Of a stretch of 60,111 bases of DNA, positions 58,724-60,111 are shown piece by piece. The position numbers and the translations under genes were made by a program. The notes under the pieces are model-generated. The model did not search any database, was not told the origin of the DNA, and worked only from the letters and a program-made list of their open reading frames with translations. Numbering within the stretch: position 1 is the first letter of the stretch; every line of letters starts with the position of its first letter. Location of the stretch: contig NZ_CALWUN010000003.1 in assembly GCF_944384735.1 (NCBI RefSeq), positions 1 through 60,111 on the forward strand, in the 5' to 3' direction. The stretch is from an uncultured Agathobaculum sp. GTDB taxonomy: Bacteria; Bacillota; Clostridia; Oscillospirales; Butyricicoccaceae.

Positions 58724-59016
58724 TGAAGTTCGCTTACGATATTATCAAGAAGCCGATCATCACCGAGCGTTCCATGATGGGTTCCCAGAACAACAAGTAC
58801 ACCTTTGAAGTAGCCATGGACGCTGGCAAGATCGAGATCAAGAAGGCGGTCGAGGAGATCTTCGGCGTAAAGGTCGCCAAGGTCAACACGATCAAGCTGC
58901 CGGGCAAGTGGAAGCGCATGGGCGTCCACGTCGGCAAGCGCCCGGACGTGAAGAAGGCGATCGTTACCCTGACGCCGGACTCCAAGGGCATTGAGCTTTT
59001 TGAGAACATGATGTAA
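58723..59016 (+). CDS. rplW: 50S ribosomal protein L23
   Basis: The 97-residue protein has [26 protein letters not shown] and the [30 protein letters not shown] loop of L23. It is coupled to rplD. The usual next gene, rplB, is displaced by a hairpin-rich insertion of about 370 bp. Confidence 0.97.
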   Translation: MKFAYDIIKKPIITERSMMGSQNNKYTFEVAMDAGKIEIKKAVEEIFGVKVAKVNTIKLPGKWKRMGVHVGKRPDVKKAIVTLTPDSKGIELFENMM

Positions 59017-59389
59017 CAACGTATAGGAGGGACGCTGTCCCCCCTATATACGGAAAAAGTTCCGAAGAAACTTTTTCCGATACCCCCCTCGCGTTTGCAT
59101 GGCAAACGCGGTTCGGGACACGCGTCCCGAAGCAGTGGGATGCAAGTCCGGCGCAGCCGCACTTGCATAAACCCCGCGCAGCGGGGGATGAAATGGGATT
59201 TGCAACGCAAATCCATAAAAACCGGGAGCATGTATCACGGTTTTTATACAAACCGCTGTCAAGTGTGCCCGCAGGGCGCGCGCAGATCAGCGGAATGATC
59301 GGTCGAAACCGTGGTTTCGACCGAAGCCGTCAGGCTTTTATGGGGATGCCACCCCGATAAGAAACAGTTTTAAGGAGTTGAAATTCCAA
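59017..59389. repeat. Chain of about ten hairpins between rplW and rplB
   Basis: Consecutive perfect or near-perfect stems cover the gap: 59022-59048, 59051-59079 (CGGAAAAAGTT / AACTTTTTCCG), 59090-59110 (CGCGTTTGC / GCAAACGCG), 59112-59131, 59140-59168, 59172-59186, 59196-59214, 59215-59247 (ATAAAAACCG / CGGTTTTTAT), 59299-59324 (12 bp, TCGGTCGAAACC / GGTTTCGACCGA) and 59324-59337. No plausible gene is present. The S10 operon normally has a very short gap here. It looks like an inserted structured repeat; a regulatory role is possible. Confidence 0.75.
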
Positions 59390-60111
59390 ATGGCTATCAA
59401 GACTTTCAACCCGACGACGCCCTCGCGCAGAAACATGACTGTGCTGTCTTTCAAGGGCCTGTCTAAGGTGAAGCCCGAGAAGAGCCTTCTCGAAAAGGTC
59501 AAGAAGACCGCCGGCCGCAACAGCTACGGCCGCATCACCGTCCGTCACATCGGCGGCGGCAACAAGAAGAAGTACCGTATCATCGACTTCAAGCGTCAGA
59601 AGCTGGATATGCCGGCGACCGTACTGACGCTCGAGTACGACCCGAACCGCTCGGCCAACATCGCGCTGGTGCAGTATGAGGACGGCGTCAAGTCCTATAT
59701 CCTCGCGCCGGAAGGCCTGAAGATCGGCGACAAGGTCGTCTCCTCCAAGGATGCCGACATCAAGCCCGGCAACTGCCTGCCGGTCGAGTTCATCCCGGTC
59801 GGTACCATGATCCACAACATCGAGCTGTACCCCGGCAAGGGCGCGCAGCTGGTCCGCTCCGCCGGCGTCGGCGCGCAGCTGATGGCTAAGGAGAACGGCA
59901 AGGCGATGGTCCGTCTGCCCTCCGGCGAGCTGCGTTACGTCCGCCTCGAGTGCAAGGCCACCATCGGCGTCGTCGGCAACTCCGACCACGCCAACGTCCA
60001 GATCGGTAAGGCCGGCCGCACCCGTCACATGGGCATCCGCCCGACCGTCCGCGGTTCTGTTATGAACCCGTGCGACCACCCGCACGGCGGCGGCGAAGGC
60101 AAGAGCCCGAT
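59390..60111 (+). CDS. rplB: 50S ribosomal protein L2 (3' end beyond window)
   Basis: The frame opens with [19 protein letters not shown] at an ATG preceded by TAAGGAG and runs to the end of the window (240 complete codons). It shows [42 protein letters not shown] and [15 protein letters not shown], the peptidyl-transferase-near loop with the conserved histidine. The rest of the gene lies outside the window. Confidence 0.97.
   Translation, partial: MAIKTFNPTTPSRRNMTVLSFKGLSKVKPEKSLLEKVKKTAGRNSYGRITVRHIGGGNKKKYRIIDFKRQKLDMPATVLTLEYDPNRSANIALVQYEDGVKSYILAPEGLKIGDKVVSSKDADIKPGNCLPVEFIPVGTMIHNIELYPGKGAQLVRSAGVGAQLMAKENGKAMVRLPSGELRYVRLECKATIGVVGNSDHANVQIGKAGRTRHMGIRPTVRGSVMNPCDHPHGGGEGKSP

Noticed and set aside
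1..60111. CRISPR array, tRNA or rRNA genes
   Set aside because: No regularly spaced identical repeats and no cloverleaf or rRNA-like sequence were recognised on either strand; hairpin arrays differ in sequence from stem to stem.

Overview
The window is a GC-rich chromosomal segment of an anaerobic, spore-forming Firmicute, most likely an Oscillospirales/Butyricicoccaceae-type gut Clostridia. Support comes from a spoIIE gene, a rubredoxin, the oxygen-independent (early-cobalt) cobalamin pathway, a Firmicute-style S10 operon, strong AGGAGG ribosome binding sites and TTGACA/TATAAT promoters. The genus is inference only.

Region 1 (1-1159) is phage and IS debris: an IS21-like end truncating a small phage lysis-type membrane gene, a second small phage-type protein, and an XRE repressor divergent from a 59-aa protein across palindromic operators. 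Region 2 (1449-4323) is an overlapping triad: HSL-type esterase, condensation/acetyltransferase-fold protein and DUF6320-like membrane protein. A hairpin element bounded by two copies of one terminator follows. Region 3 (4741-10399) is a minus-strand operon (sodium:solute symporter, MBL hydrolase, a beta-domain protein, a PHP metallohydrolase, MgtC) divergent from a GntR/UTRA regulator. Region 4 (10489-14006) is a copper operon: copA fused in frame to a copZ domain that keeps its own Shine-Dalgarno and ATG, then csoR and a pentapeptide-repeat gene. Region 5 (14057-23134) holds hisC, a frameshifted membrane gene, rarA, an S1 protein, a DUF951 protein, uridine phosphorylase, a MATE pump, an unknown coiled-coil protein, and a siroheme nitrite/sulfite reductase with an amber codon at position 7.

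Region 6 (23365-49701) is the centrepiece, a nearly complete cobalamin supercluster. cbiQ-cbiO has its own promoter. A cobalamin riboswitch then precedes cbiM, cbiN, cbiD, cbiL, cbiF, cbiG, hemA, cbiH, cbiJ-sirC, hemC, cobA-hemD, hemB and hemL. After a 754-bp gap built around an inverted repeat come cbiET, cbiA, cobT, cobU, cobS, a short cobU-like gene, cbiB, cobD, cobQ, cobO, cbiC and cbiK. Together they cover cobalt uptake, tetrapyrrole supply from glutamyl-tRNA, corrin ring synthesis, adenosylation and nucleotide-loop assembly; only an alpha-ribazole-phosphate phosphatase is not seen. The cbiK frame runs through its own terminator into spoIIE.

Region 7 (49563-56442) has spoIIE, a tail-anchored small protein whose Shine-Dalgarno lies in a terminator stem, rubredoxin, a DedA protein, a low-molecular-weight tyrosine phosphatase, a tRNA-dihydrouridine synthase and an ECF sigma/anti-sigma pair. 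Region 8 (56443-60111) is a long structured leader and the start of the S10 operon (rpsJ, rplC, rplD, rplW, partial rplB), with an unusual chain of about ten hairpins between rplW and rplB.
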